Shown: in pieces, positions 9,100-18,451 of the stretch
How the letters are laid out: every line of letters begins with the position of its first letter
How positions within the stretch are numbered: the stretch's first letter is position 1
Assembly (NCBI RefSeq): GCF_900106525.1
Contig: NZ_FNOG01000012.1
Location: forward strand, 1-64,000
DNA: 64,000 nucleotides
Source: Lysobacter enzymogenes
Lineage (GTDB): Bacteria > Pseudomonadota > Gammaproteobacteria > Xanthomonadales > Xanthomonadaceae
Direction of reading: 5' to 3'
The notes under the pieces: model-generated
What the model saw: only the letters and a program-made list of their open reading frames with translations
Databases searched by the model: none
What the model was told of the DNA's origin: nothing
Program-made: the position numbers and the translations under genes

Positions 9100-9846
9100 T
9101 CACTCCGGGTCGACGACGAAAAAATGCACGCGCAGGCGGCCGAAGAATTCCCGCTCCGGATCGGCTTCGGCCTGCACCTGGATGCGTTCGAACACCTGCT
9201 CGGCGCTGTCGTCGGCCCAGATCACCCCGGCGTTGACCCGTGGCGCAGCGCCGTCGGCCGCATCGCGCAGGCCGCCGCGCCGGGTGTCGATGCCCGCGGC
9301 GGGTGGCGTCGGCCCGAAGCGCGGATGGCGCCGGGTGAAGACCCGCGCACTGATCGGCTCGAGGAACTGGTGCACCTCCCAGGCGGTGATGTCGCAGGTC
9401 CACAGCGCCTGCAACGCGGCCAGATCGTGCGAATGGCTGAGCCGCTCGCGCATCAGGTCGACGGTGATCAGGTTCGCCTCGCGCTGGAACCGGCGCACGG
9501 TGGCGCTGCGATAGCCCAGCGGATCGGGACGGTCGACCGCGTACAGGCGATCCACCACCGGCCCGGCGCCGGTGGCGATGCGGAAGCCGAAACCCAGCGG
9601 CGAGGACGAGTGCGCGCGCACCTGGATCGACAGCGCCGCGCCGCGGGTCACCGCGACCACGTTCGGAAACGTCCGGTCCGGCGCGGCCTGCGGCAGCGTC
9701 GCGTCGGCGAACATCAGCGCCTGCGCGCCCTGGTTGCGGCGGCGCGCGTCGGCGTCTTCCAGGTTGAGGCCGAAGCGCACCTGCAGTCTGCTGCCGTCGC
9801 GCAGCCAATCGACGGGCTGGCCTTCCAATGCGTGGGACGCGCCCAT
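9100..9846 (-). CDS. Unknown protein, middle gene of the MACPF operon
   Basis: A 248-residue protein beginning MGASHALEGQPVDWLRDGSR and ending GRLRVHFFVVDPE. No family is recognised. It has no signal peptide or membrane segment and reads as a soluble mixed alpha/beta protein, with beta-like ends and a central helical stretch (LMRERLSHSHDLAALQAL). It starts 11 bases after the stop of the 120-residue gene and ends 46 bases before the MACPF gene, so all three are almost surely cotranscribed. A structural or regulatory partner of the pore protein is the simplest guess, with no direct support. A longer frame continues upstream but overlaps the preceding gene and has a random composition. Confidence 0.7.
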   Translation of the reverse strand: MGASHALEGQPVDWLRDGSRLQVRFGLNLEDADARRRNQGAQALMFADATLPQAAPDRTFPNVVAVTRGAALSIQVRAHSSSPLGFGFRIATGAGPVVDRLYAVDRPDPLGYRSATVRRFQREANLITVDLMRERLSHSHDLAALQALWTCDITAWEVHQFLEPISARVFTRRHPRFGPTPPAAGIDTRRGGLRDAADGAAPRVNAGVIWADDSAEQVFERIQVQAEADPEREFFGRLRVHFFVVDPE

Positions 9847-9857
9847 GGGCGAATGCC

Positions 9858-10220
9858 TCAGATGCGGTTGATCGAAAAGCTCAAGGTGGTGCCGCGCACG
9901 CTGAAACTGGCGGTGTGGCCGTTGGGCGCATAAGCCACCGACGGGCCGTTGCGGCGGGTGCCGCCGATCGCGCGCGCGCGGATGCGCACGCGGTCGCCCA
10001 CTTTCAGCGTGCGGCCGTGGAAGCGCAGCGCGCCCAGGTCGACGCTGCGGACCTGGCCGGCCGCGAAGGTGCCGATCGGCGCGCTTTGGCTGATCACCCG
10101 CTCGCCGTCCAGACGCTGGACGACGAAGCGCATGGTGAACGCGGCGTTGTTGGCGCAGGCGATGTGCTGGACGAACAGTTCGGTCGGGCCGGATTCTGCG
10201 GGATTTGCGGACGGGTGCAT
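9858..10220 (-). CDS. Small beta-rich protein, first gene of the MACPF operon
   Basis: A 120-residue protein starting MHPSANPAESGPTELFVQHI. The alternating hydrophobic pattern (AFTMRFVVQRLDG, VRSVDLGALRF, DRVRIRARAIGG, TASFSVRGTTLSFSINRI) suggests a single beta-sandwich with no helices and no signal peptide. The size and context recall the small lipid-binding partners (aegerolysins) that recruit MACPF proteins in two-part fungal pore toxins. However, the sequence does not carry clear aegerolysin signatures, so this is analogy only. The ATG at 10220 is preferred because residues before it are poor in beta pattern. It is the promoter-proximal gene, 161 bases from the divergent esterase gene. 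Confidence 0.65.
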   Translation of the reverse strand: MHPSANPAESGPTELFVQHIACANNAAFTMRFVVQRLDGERVISQSAPIGTFAAGQVRSVDLGALRFHGRTLKVGDRVRIRARAIGGTRRNGPSVAYAPNGHTASFSVRGTTLSFSINRI

Positions 10221-10381
10221 GGCGGGCGCCTCGTGCGCCGAAGAAAGAAGGCGGAGGGATCGGTAAGAAGATGTCCTGAGGGGGCCGAACGTGAAGGCGC
10301 GCAAGGGGACGCCGCCGCCGGTGTTTACGGCGGGGCGGGCGCGCTCGACAATGCCAACGGATTTCCCCCGGTGGATCGGAC

Positions 10382-12490
10382 ATGCGCGTTGCAGTGGGCT
10401 TGTTGGCGGGACTGTTGCTGCTGGGCGGCAGCGGTTGCGCCGTGGTCAAGATCAAGGAGCGCGGGTTCGGCGAGATCGCCGCCGAGCGCAACCTCGACGC
10501 GCTCAGCGGCGGGCGCCTGAGCACCGCCGCGGCCTCGACGCTGAACTCCGCCGGCCTGGATCCGGCCGCGTGCGCGCGCGAACCCGATCCCTGCATCGCC
10601 CAGTTGCGCCCCTTGGCCACGGCCGAGGAATGGCTGGCGACCTCGGCCGAACTGCAGCTGCTGCGCATGAACGCGTTGCCGGCGACGGTGAGCAAGGCGG
10701 CCGAAGCCGCCGCGTTCTCGCGCCGCGGCGGCGCCCATGCTGCGCCGGCCGCGCCCGCGCCAGCGGCGCCCGCCACCGACGACGACCCGCGCACCCGCGC
10801 CGCGGTCGCCATCGCGCGCTATGCCTACGCCTACCTGTTCGCGACCGCGCGCACGCCCGAACAGCGCGTGTTCGAAGCGCGCCAGCAGCAGGTGCTGCAG
10901 TACTACAACCGCGCGGTCGAGGTGATCGCGCAGGCCGCGTTCGAGGCCAGCGCCGGCCAGGTCGGGGCGACACCGCTGCGGGTCGGCGGCTTGAGCCTCG
11001 AGGTCGCCCTGCACGGCTACGAATCCTCCGAAATCCAGCAGCAGCCCGAGGCCTTGCTCGCCTCCGACACGCTCGGCTTCGCCAACCTGCGCGCGGTGTA
11101 CCGGCGCGACGGCTTCGGCACCGGGCTGGTCGCGGTGTTCCCGCGCCGCGGCGCTGTGGCTGCGGCGGGCGCAACGGCGAGCTCGACAGCGAGCGAGACA
11201 GGCAGCGATCAAGCGCAGCCCGCGAATCCCGCCGCCGCGCCGGCGAACCCGGCCGACGCGGTCTCGCGCGGCGCCACCGCCGTGGCTGGCGACGCGTCCG
11301 ACGATGCGCCCTACCGCGACACCCGCTACCTGCCGGTCACCGCGACCCTGCGTTTCGACGGCGACGGCCTCGACGGCATGCTCGCCAGCACCGGCGCGCG
11401 CATGGACGTCTACAACCCCTACCGCATCGACAGCGAGACCATCGCCGGCCGGCGCATACCGCTGGCGGCGAACTACTCGGCCGCCTACGGCGTGTGGCTG
11501 GCGCGCTCGGACCTGGCGCGGTTGAGCCTGACGAGCCTGCTGCGGCCCAAGCAGGCGCGCGCGTTCCAGCCGCGCATCTACCTCAATCAGCCCTACGATC
11601 CGAACAAGCGCGTGATCGTGCTGATCCACGGCCTGGCCAGCAGCCCGGAGGCGTGGGTGAACCTGGCCAACGAACTGCTCGGCGACGAAACCCTGCGCCG
11701 CCGCTATCAGCTGTGGCAGGTGTTCTATCCGACCAACCTGGGCATGCTCTCCAACCGCGCCGCGATCGCTTCGGCGTTGCAGCGCACCTTCGCCCACTAC
11801 GACCCGCAGGGCGACGACATCGCCAGCCACGATGCGGTGCTGGTCGGCCACAGCATGGGCGGGGTGATCGGGCGCTTGCTGCTGGCCGACAGCGGCGAGC
11901 GGGTGATCGACGCCTCGCTGGCGGGCCTGCCGGCCGACGCCGCGCAACGGCTGCGCGCCGACCCGATGGTGCGCGAGCTGACCGTGTTCCGGCCGATGCC
12001 GCAGTTCGGCCGCGCGGTGTTCATGGCCGCGCCGCAGCGCGGCGCGGTGGTCACCGACGGCTGGCCGCTGCGCATGGTGCGCAAGCTGATCCGGCTGCCG
12101 TTCGACGTGCTGCGCGATACCGCCGAGCTGATCCAGCGCAACCACGTGAGCGCGGACGAGCTCGAACACATCGGCTTCCGCAAGGGCCGCCCGCCGACCG
12201 GGCCGGACGATCTCAGCCCGAATTCGCTGTTCATGCGCAGCACCCGCGACCTCGGCGTCGAGCCGGGGCTGCCGTACCACGTGATCGTGGCCCAGCGCGA
12301 TCCCAAGCTGCCGCTGGCGCAATCCAGCGACGGCGTGGTGCCGTACCCGAGCGCGCACCTGGACGGCGCGGTGTCGGAAAAGATCGTGGTGTCCGGCCAC
12401 AGCGTGCAGGAAACGCCGCAGGCGATCGCCGAACTGCGGCGGATCCTGCACGAGGACGCGGACAACTACGAGAGCCGCGGCAAGCGCTGA
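10382..12490 (+). CDS. Lipoprotein with alpha/beta-hydrolase (lipase/esterase) domain
   Basis: A 702-residue protein. The N-terminus MRVAVGLLAGLLLLGGSGC carries a lipobox with Cys19 as the lipidation site, so it is membrane-anchored, probably facing the periplasm or surface. Residues about 20-400 form a large unrecognised region with an Ala/Pro/Thr-rich low-complexity insert near 260-310. The hydrolase domain follows from about 415 (VIVLIHGLASSPEAW) with the nucleophile elbow GHSMGG (Ser491) and a likely catalytic His in VSGHSVQETP near the C-terminus. It probably hydrolyses a lipid or ester. It is divergent from the MACPF operon, sharing a 161-base control region. The substrate is unknown. 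Confidence 0.82.
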   Translation: MRVAVGLLAGLLLLGGSGCAVVKIKERGFGEIAAERNLDALSGGRLSTAAASTLNSAGLDPAACAREPDPCIAQLRPLATAEEWLATSAELQLLRMNALPATVSKAAEAAAFSRRGGAHAAPAAPAPAAPATDDDPRTRAAVAIARYAYAYLFATARTPEQRVFEARQQQVLQYYNRAVEVIAQAAFEASAGQVGATPLRVGGLSLEVALHGYESSEIQQQPEALLASDTLGFANLRAVYRRDGFGTGLVAVFPRRGAVAAAGATASSTASETGSDQAQPANPAAAPANPADAVSRGATAVAGDASDDAPYRDTRYLPVTATLRFDGDGLDGMLASTGARMDVYNPYRIDSETIAGRRIPLAANYSAAYGVWLARSDLARLSLTSLLRPKQARAFQPRIYLNQPYDPNKRVIVLIHGLASSPEAWVNLANELLGDETLRRRYQLWQVFYPTNLGMLSNRAAIASALQRTFAHYDPQGDDIASHDAVLVGHSMGGVIGRLLLADSGERVIDASLAGLPADAAQRLRADPMVRELTVFRPMPQFGRAVFMAAPQRGAVVTDGWPLRMVRKLIRLPFDVLRDTAELIQRNHVSADELEHIGFRKGRPPTGPDDLSPNSLFMRSTRDLGVEPGLPYHVIVAQRDPKLPLAQSSDGVVPYPSAHLDGAVSEKIVVSGHSVQETPQAIAELRRILHEDADNYESRGKR

Positions 12491-12529
12491 GCGTCGCCGC
12501 CGCGGCGGCGCGCCGTCGCAGCGCGCGGC

Positions 12530-14488
12530 TTAGTGCTGGTGGCCCGGCAGAATCCCGCCGCCCTTGCCGTCGGGCACCAGCATGCGCACGTTCTGCATCA
12601 TGCCGCGGTCCTCGTGATCGAGGATGTGGCAGTGCAGGACGTATTCGCCGATGTAGCGCTCATAGCGGGTGCGCACCACGACCCGATAGCCTTGTTTGAC
12701 GAACAAGGTGTCTTTCCAGGTATTGCGCAGGCCGGCGTACTGCGGATCGTCCTTCTCGCCGGTTTCGCTCACGTCCTTGCCGCTGGGGTCGTAGATCGCC
12801 GCGACCTGGAACGGATTGACGTGGATGTGGAAGGGATGGCCGCCGACCAGGGACGTCAGGTGCCATTCCTCGGTGCGGCCCAGCACCAGGTCGCGCGCCT
12901 GGTTGGGCGCGTAGGACTTGCCGTCGATCTGGTACTCGTCGGCCTTGGTGATGTTGAACTCGAGCTTCTGGGTGCCGACGACGTCCTTCTCGGCGATGTC
13001 GCGATGCGGCGCGAACGCGCTGAGCTTGAGGTCGTCGCGCAGGTCGGCGAGCACGCGCGCAAGCACGTCGGCGGGCATGTTGCGCTCGGCCGAGGCGCTG
13101 AGCTGGCGCAGGATCAGCGCGCGCGTGTCGATCTGCTCGCCCAGGCCGGTGACTTCGGCGAAGCCGAGCAACTGGCGGTCCTCGGCGGCCTGGGTGACGC
13201 TGGCGCTGGCCGGCGCGGCGGCGTCGATCACGCAATAGCGGCCCGGCTTGGGGAACGCCACCAGCACGTCGCTGCGATAACCCGGCTGCAGCACGTTCTC
13301 GCGCTTCTCGATCATGCGCCCGTGGGTGAGGCCGTCGGAGGCGACTTCGAACTGGCTCAGCACCGGGCCGGTGCAGTTCTTGTCGACCCAGGTTTCCAGC
13401 GCCTTGCCGGCCAGCCCCGCCGGCACCGCGCTGCGGCTGCGCAGTTCGCGCAATTGCAGGTTGACGGTGTCGCGCACGCCGGCGTGCAGCAGGCGCCAAC
13501 GCTCCAGGCGGCCGGCCTGCAAACCGGTGAAGGTCGGCAGCACCACGCCGTTGACGCTGGTGTAGCGGCCGGATTTCTTCCAGGTGCCGAAGCCGAACTG
13601 GTCGGCGTAGTTGTCGATGCGGCCGACGTCCTTGGGATCGCAGATCCAGCGGCCGTCGGGGGCGGTCTTGATATTGCCGGCGCCGTCGCGGCAGGCGTAG
13701 GCGACCTGCTGGAACATCACCAGGCGCTCGGGTATCGGCTGGTTGGACGCCTCGCGCAGCAGGGTGTCGAGATCGCCGTTGCGCAGCGGCGAGGGCAGGC
13801 GTTCGCCGCGCACGATCAGCGCGCCGGCCATGCCGCTGGAGACTTGCAGCGCGGTGGAGCCGTGCAGGTGCGGGTGATACCAGAACGTGCCGGAGGGATG
13901 GTCGGCCGGCAGGTTGTATTCGTATTCGAACGATACGCCCGGCCGCAGCGTCAGTAGCACGTTGTCGCTGTTGCCGGTCGGGCTGACCCACAGACCGTGC
14001 GAATGCAGGTTGGTGGAGTTGAAGCAGTGCGGCGTGTTGATGCTGGGCTGGGCGCAGTCGGGTTCGGGCTTGAGGTCGTTCTTGAGCGCGATGCGCACGG
14101 TTTCGCCGGGCGCGGTGACCACGGTCGGGGCAAGGAAGGGAATCGCCGGATTGGTGCCCGGGCTTTGGTAGGAGCGCAGCTCGACGGTGTCGTAGCGCGA
14201 GGTGGCCGGGTTCCAGATCTTCGAGGTGGTCACGCCGACGACCAAGTCGAGCTTGGCCTCCCGCGTGTCCAGCGGCCGCGCGCCGGCGGTGGTGAGCAGC
14301 TTCTGGGTGGTCTCGGCCGCGTCGGTGGAGCGCAGCATGCGCGCCAGCACCGGCGGTGCGGCGACGCGTTCGGCGGCGGCGGCGGGCGCGTCCTGCGCCA
14401 GCGCGGCGCCGGGCAGGGCCAGCGCCAGGCACAGCGCGAGCGCGGCGCGCGGCGGCGCGTGGAGGGAACGGAAAGCGGGAGTGTTCAT
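12530..14488 (-). CDS. Multicopper oxidase
   Basis: A 652-residue exported oxidase. A signal peptide spans 1-32 (ends GAALAQ). The four copper-binding motifs are all present: HSHG near 162-165, HPHLHG at 205-210, HPFHIH in the C-terminal domain, and HCHILDHEDRGMM at 619-631, where Cys620 and a Met would complete the type 1 copper site. The family couples one-electron oxidation of substrates (phenols, Cu(I), bilirubin or metals) to reduction of oxygen to water. Three cupredoxin domains with an insert make it longer than CueO. The ATG at 14488 has AGGGG 7 bases upstream. It converges on the esterase gene across 39 bases. The substrate cannot be told from sequence. Confidence 0.9.
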   Translation of the reverse strand: MNTPAFRSLHAPPRAALALCLALALPGAALAQDAPAAAAERVAAPPVLARMLRSTDAAETTQKLLTTAGARPLDTREAKLDLVVGVTTSKIWNPATSRYDTVELRSYQSPGTNPAIPFLAPTVVTAPGETVRIALKNDLKPEPDCAQPSINTPHCFNSTNLHSHGLWVSPTGNSDNVLLTLRPGVSFEYEYNLPADHPSGTFWYHPHLHGSTALQVSSGMAGALIVRGERLPSPLRNGDLDTLLREASNQPIPERLVMFQQVAYACRDGAGNIKTAPDGRWICDPKDVGRIDNYADQFGFGTWKKSGRYTSVNGVVLPTFTGLQAGRLERWRLLHAGVRDTVNLQLRELRSRSAVPAGLAGKALETWVDKNCTGPVLSQFEVASDGLTHGRMIEKRENVLQPGYRSDVLVAFPKPGRYCVIDAAAPASASVTQAAEDRQLLGFAEVTGLGEQIDTRALILRQLSASAERNMPADVLARVLADLRDDLKLSAFAPHRDIAEKDVVGTQKLEFNITKADEYQIDGKSYAPNQARDLVLGRTEEWHLTSLVGGHPFHIHVNPFQVAAIYDPSGKDVSETGEKDDPQYAGLRNTWKDTLFVKQGYRVVVRTRYERYIGEYVLHCHILDHEDRGMMQNVRMLVPDGKGGGILPGHQH

Positions 14489-15589
14489 GCGGAACCCCTG
14501 TTGGCATGAAGCGTGCCGTCGCGGCACGGTGGTGCCGATGCGCGCGCTGCGCTCAGGCGCGGCGCCGGATCGGCGGTGGGTGGCTCTGTGCTTACTGCCC
14601 CTGCGGCGCCGCGCTGCCGCTGCGGTGCGCATGCGACGCGCGAATGTGCGGGCGGTGCGTGGTCGAACGCGAACCGCATCGCACTGCGCGCGTCGCCACG
14701 GCGCCGAGTACGTGCCGTCTCCGGTCGCGCTCGCTTGATGAACGGCGAAAGCTTGTGCGCGAGGACAGCGCTTGCGGCGTTGTGCGTACGCGGCGAGCGC
14801 TGCGGCGCGGGTCTGGAGCGGGGTCCGGAGTTGCGCGAAGCTCGGATCGCGGAGCGCGTCGATCTCCAGGCCGGCGGTGGGATCGAGGGCGATGGCGCAA
14901 GCGCGATGGGGCGTCGGCGCAGCGCGCGGCTTGGCGAACGCGATTGCAGCGTCGCGCCGCATGCGGGCGGTCGTTGCGATCGGCGTGCGCCGTGATCGCG
15001 CGACGTCCGCTCGGCGCTACGGCGGTGACCGAACACGCCCAGGGATACGATGGCCAGCGCGCCCGGGCACACATCGCGCCTGCGACCGGCGGCACGGGTG
15101 GAATGCGGTTTGGCGCAAATCGGGCGCGCCCCGCCTGTTCAGGTTCGAGCCGCGGCGGCGGGCTCGTAGACGTAGGCGCGCGGACCGGTTCGACCTGTCA
15201 TCGGTAACAAGCCTTGTGCCGCAAGGTTTTCGCGTTCGCGGCCCGATCCACGCGAGAGCGTTTCAAATGTACCGGCAAGTTCTGTTTTGCAGTGCAGCGT
15301 GCAAACCCAATAACGCTTCCTTCACGATCAGCCCGCATCCCGACGTGGGGGAGGGAGCAAGCCCGCAACCGGTTCATCCGGGAGCGGGCTTTTTTATTGC
15401 CCACGATTTTTATCGTTCGCGCCGCCCGCCCGCATCGACACGGCGCGCGAGCAGCAGGGCGCCGCGGCGACCCGGCCCAGGCGAGCGCAGTGCGCGCCGC
15501 ATCGAACGCACTTTCGCCACTCGCTTCGCGCCGTCGCGCCCGCCGCCCGCCGCGCAAGCCGGCCCGCACCGCCATGCGATCATCCGCGC
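14489..15589. other. 1.1-kb intergenic stretch without a supported gene
   Basis: Several frames are open, but their products are Arg/Ala-rich with no signal, domain or ribosome site. They look like chance frames of GC-rich DNA. The only structural feature is a plus-strand terminator at 15359-15395. It does not follow any recognised gene, so a small RNA may end there (see that entry). Confidence 0.5.
15359..15395 (+). terminator. Orphan Rho-independent terminator, possible end of a small RNA
   Basis: AAGCCCGC (15359-15366) pairs with GCGGGCTT (15384-15391) around an inner CCGG-TTCAT-CCGG hairpin and is followed by a T-run. No plus-strand protein gene lies upstream for over 2.8 kb. A weak promoter-like TTGCAG-N17-ATAACG is present near 15284-15312, which would give a transcript of about 70-80 bases. 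Confidence 0.55.
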
Positions 15590-18433
15590 ATGCACGATTC
15601 CGCTTCCGGCGCCGCCGCCGCTCCCGACTTCTCCGCCCTGACCGAACGCGCGCTCACGCGCCTGCGCAACGCATCCGAGCCGGCCCGCGCCGCGCTCGAG
15701 GACGCGGCGCTGGCGCAGCGCGTCGCGCGCGTGGCGGCGGTCAGCGACTTCGCCATCGACACCCTGGTGCGCCAGCCGGCGCTGCTGCTCGCGCTGGCCG
15801 CCGACGACGGCGCCCAAGAGCCGCCACCGCCGCAACTGGACGCCGAAGGCCGCGCCGACTGGGCCACGCGCCTGCGCCGCTACCGCGCCGCCGGTTCCAC
15901 CCGCCTGATCTGGCGCGACGCGCTCGGCCTGGATGCGGTCGCCGACACCTTGCGCGGCAGCACCGAGCTGGCCGAAACCTGCCTGCGCCTGGCCCACGAC
16001 GCGCTCGAGGACGAGTTCGAGCGCCGCTACGGCGCGCTGCGCACGCCGGCCGGCGAGCGCGTGCGGCTGGTGGTGTTCGGCCTGGGCAAGCTCGGCGGCG
16101 GCGAGCTCAATTTCAGCTCCGACGTCGATCTGGTCTACGCCTACGAGCACGACGGCAGCACCGAATTCGACGGCCGCGACCCGGCGCGCGCGCTGGATGC
16201 GGAGAGCTACTTCGCCAAGCTCGGCCAGCAACTGGCGCGTCTGCTCGATGAGCCCACCGCCGAAGGCTTCAGCCATCGCGTCGATCTGCGCTTGCGGCCG
16301 TACGGCAACGCCGGCCGGGTGGCGTGGTCGTTCGCGGCGATGGAGCAGTATTTCCAGCGCGAAGGCCGCGACTGGGAGCGCTACGCCTGGCAGAAGGCGC
16401 GGCCGGTGGCCGGCGATCTCGACGCCGGCGAGCGCTTCGTCGAGGCGCTGCGTCCGTTCGTGTACCGGCGTTATCTCGACTTCGGCGCGCTCGACGGCCT
16501 GCGCGCGATGAAGGCCGCGATCAGCGCCGAAGTCGCGCGCAAGGAACTGGCCGACGACATCAAGCGCGGGCCCGGCGGCATCCGCGAGATCGAATTCCTG
16601 GTCCAGGCGTTGCAGCTGATCCGCGGCGGGCGCGAGGCCGAACTGCGCGGCCGCCGCCTGCTGCCGGCCTTGCAGGCGCTGGTCGCGCAGCGCCAGATCG
16701 GCGAGGACGCCGGCGCTGCGCTGGCCGACGATTACCGCTTCCTGCGCCGCCTGGAAAACCGCCTGCAGATGCTGCGCGACGCGCAGACCCACGCTCTGCC
16801 CGCAGGCGAGGCCGAGCGCGCGCGCATCGCGGTGGGGCTCGACTATGCCGATTGGGACGCGCTGCGCGCCGAACTGGAACGCCGGCGCGAACGCATCACC
16901 GCCGAGTTCGATGCGCTGCTGGCGCCGCGCCGCCGCCGCGCCGCGCCCGATGCGCTGACCGCGTACTGGCGCGCGCTGCCTGAATCCGGCGAGGCGCAGG
17001 CGCTGCTGGACGCCGGCTTCGACGCCGCCGGCGACGCCGATGCGGCGCTGCGCGATTTCGCCCGCAGCCCCGGCGTGCGCGGCCTGTCGGATGCGGCGCG
17101 CGCGCGCCTGGACCGGGTGCTGCCGTCGCTGTTGCAGGCCGCGGCCGCTTCGAGCCAGCCGATGCTCGCGCTCAAGCGGCTGCTGGCGCTGCTGCACAAC
17201 GTCCTGCGCCGCAGCGCTTATCTGGCCCTGCTCGATGAGCAACCGGCGGCGCTGTCGCGCCTGGTCGAGGTGGTGTCGCGCAGCGCGCTGCTGGCCGAGC
17301 GCCTGGCCTCGCATCCGCTGCTGTTGGACGAATTGCTCGACGCGCGCGTGGCCGGGCCGTTGCCGGACCGCGAGGAACTGCTCGCCGCCTGCGCCGGGTT
17401 CGACGCCGGCGGCGATGTCGAAGAGGCCTTGCAGGCGATCAACGAAACCCGTCAGGCGCTGAGCTTCCGCATCGCCATGGCCTTGCGCGACGGCCGCCAG
17501 TCGGCGCAGGACAGCGCGCGGCAGCTGGCGTGGCTGGCCGATGCGGTGGTGGCGCAGGTGCTGGCGATGGCGCAGGCCGAAGTCGCCGCCGCTCACGGCC
17601 GGGTGCCGGGCGCGCGCTTCGCCGTGCTCGGCTACGGCAGCCTCGGCGGCGAAGAGCTGGGCTTCGGTTCCGACCTGGATCTGGTGTTCCTGTACGACGC
17701 GCCGGCGGTGGAGGGCGGCGCCGCCTCCGATGGCGCGCGTTCGCTCGACGCGCCGCGCTGGTTCGCGCGGCTGGCGCAGAAGATCGTCGCCCTGCTCGGC
17801 GCGGTGACCGCGGCCGGACGTTTGTTCGATGTCGACGTGCGGCTGCGCCCGGACGGCGCCAAAGGCCTACTGGTGTCGTCGCTGGCCAGCTTCGCCGAGT
17901 ACCAGGACGAGCGCGCCTGGACCTGGGAGCACCAGGCGCTGGTGCGCGCGCGCTTCGTCGCCGGCGACGAAGCCCTGCACGCGCGCTTCGACGAAGTCCG
18001 CGCGCGCACCCTGACCCGTGCGCGCGAAGCCGACAAGCTGCGCGGCGACGTCGCCGCGATGCGCGCGCGCATGCGCGCCGAACTCGACCGCAGCGACGCC
18101 GCGTTCTTCGACCTCAAGCAGGGCGAGGGCGGTCTGGTCGACCTGGAGTTCCAGCTGCAATACCTGGTGCTGCGCGACAGCGCGCGCGCGCCGGCGCTGC
18201 TGGCGCCACGCGACACGCCGGGGCTGATCGACGCGGCCGAAGGCGCCGGCGCGTTGGATGCGGCCACCGCGACGGCGCTGCGCGCGGCGCACCTGACCTT
18301 GCTCGCCGCTGGGCTGGAATGCACGCTGGATCGGCGGCCGCGACGCGTGGTCGAGACCGAGGAGATCGCTACCGCGCGCTCGGCGATCGACGCGGCGATG
18401 CGCGCGGCCGGCTTGCGCGAGGCGGCCGCCTGA
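15590..18433 (+). CDS. glnE: Bifunctional glutamine synthetase adenylyltransferase/deadenylase
   Basis: A 947-residue protein of normal GlnE length with two nucleotidyltransferase halves. The N-terminal deadenylase half has [20 protein letters not shown] from about residue 164. The C-terminal adenylylating half has [20 protein letters not shown] from about residue 681. Each carries the DxD metal motif. GlnE adds or phosphorolytically removes AMP on a tyrosine of glutamine synthetase in response to PII and glutamine, setting nitrogen assimilation in the cytoplasm. The product starts [15 protein letters not shown]. It ends 18 bases before a convergent lipoprotein gene, with no obvious terminator between. 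Confidence 0.96.
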   Translation: MHDSASGAAAAPDFSALTERALTRLRNASEPARAALEDAALAQRVARVAAVSDFAIDTLVRQPALLLALAADDGAQEPPPPQLDAEGRADWATRLRRYRAAGSTRLIWRDALGLDAVADTLRGSTELAETCLRLAHDALEDEFERRYGALRTPAGERVRLVVFGLGKLGGGELNFSSDVDLVYAYEHDGSTEFDGRDPARALDAESYFAKLGQQLARLLDEPTAEGFSHRVDLRLRPYGNAGRVAWSFAAMEQYFQREGRDWERYAWQKARPVAGDLDAGERFVEALRPFVYRRYLDFGALDGLRAMKAAISAEVARKELADDIKRGPGGIREIEFLVQALQLIRGGREAELRGRRLLPALQALVAQRQIGEDAGAALADDYRFLRRLENRLQMLRDAQTHALPAGEAERARIAVGLDYADWDALRAELERRRERITAEFDALLAPRRRRAAPDALTAYWRALPESGEAQALLDAGFDAAGDADAALRDFARSPGVRGLSDAARARLDRVLPSLLQAAAASSQPMLALKRLLALLHNVLRRSAYLALLDEQPAALSRLVEVVSRSALLAERLASHPLLLDELLDARVAGPLPDREELLAACAGFDAGGDVEEALQAINETRQALSFRIAMALRDGRQSAQDSARQLAWLADAVVAQVLAMAQAEVAAAHGRVPGARFAVLGYGSLGGEELGFGSDLDLVFLYDAPAVEGGAASDGARSLDAPRWFARLAQKIVALLGAVTAAGRLFDVDVRLRPDGAKGLLVSSLASFAEYQDERAWTWEHQALVRARFVAGDEALHARFDEVRARTLTRAREADKLRGDVAAMRARMRAELDRSDAAFFDLKQGEGGLVDLEFQLQYLVLRDSARAPALLAPRDTPGLIDAAEGAGALDAATATALRAAHLTLLAAGLECTLDRRPRRVVETEEIATARSAIDAAMRAAGLREAAA

Positions 18434-18451
18434 GCGGCTGCCGCGCGCGCC

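Noticed and set aside
9858..10220. Naming the 120-residue protein an aegerolysin
   Set aside because: Context and size are suggestive, but no aegerolysin sequence signature could be identified by eye; kept as an analogy only.
14772..15641. Plus-strand frame of 289 residues in the gap before glnE
   Set aside because: Arg-rich random composition, no start signal, and it runs across a strong terminator into glnE in another frame.
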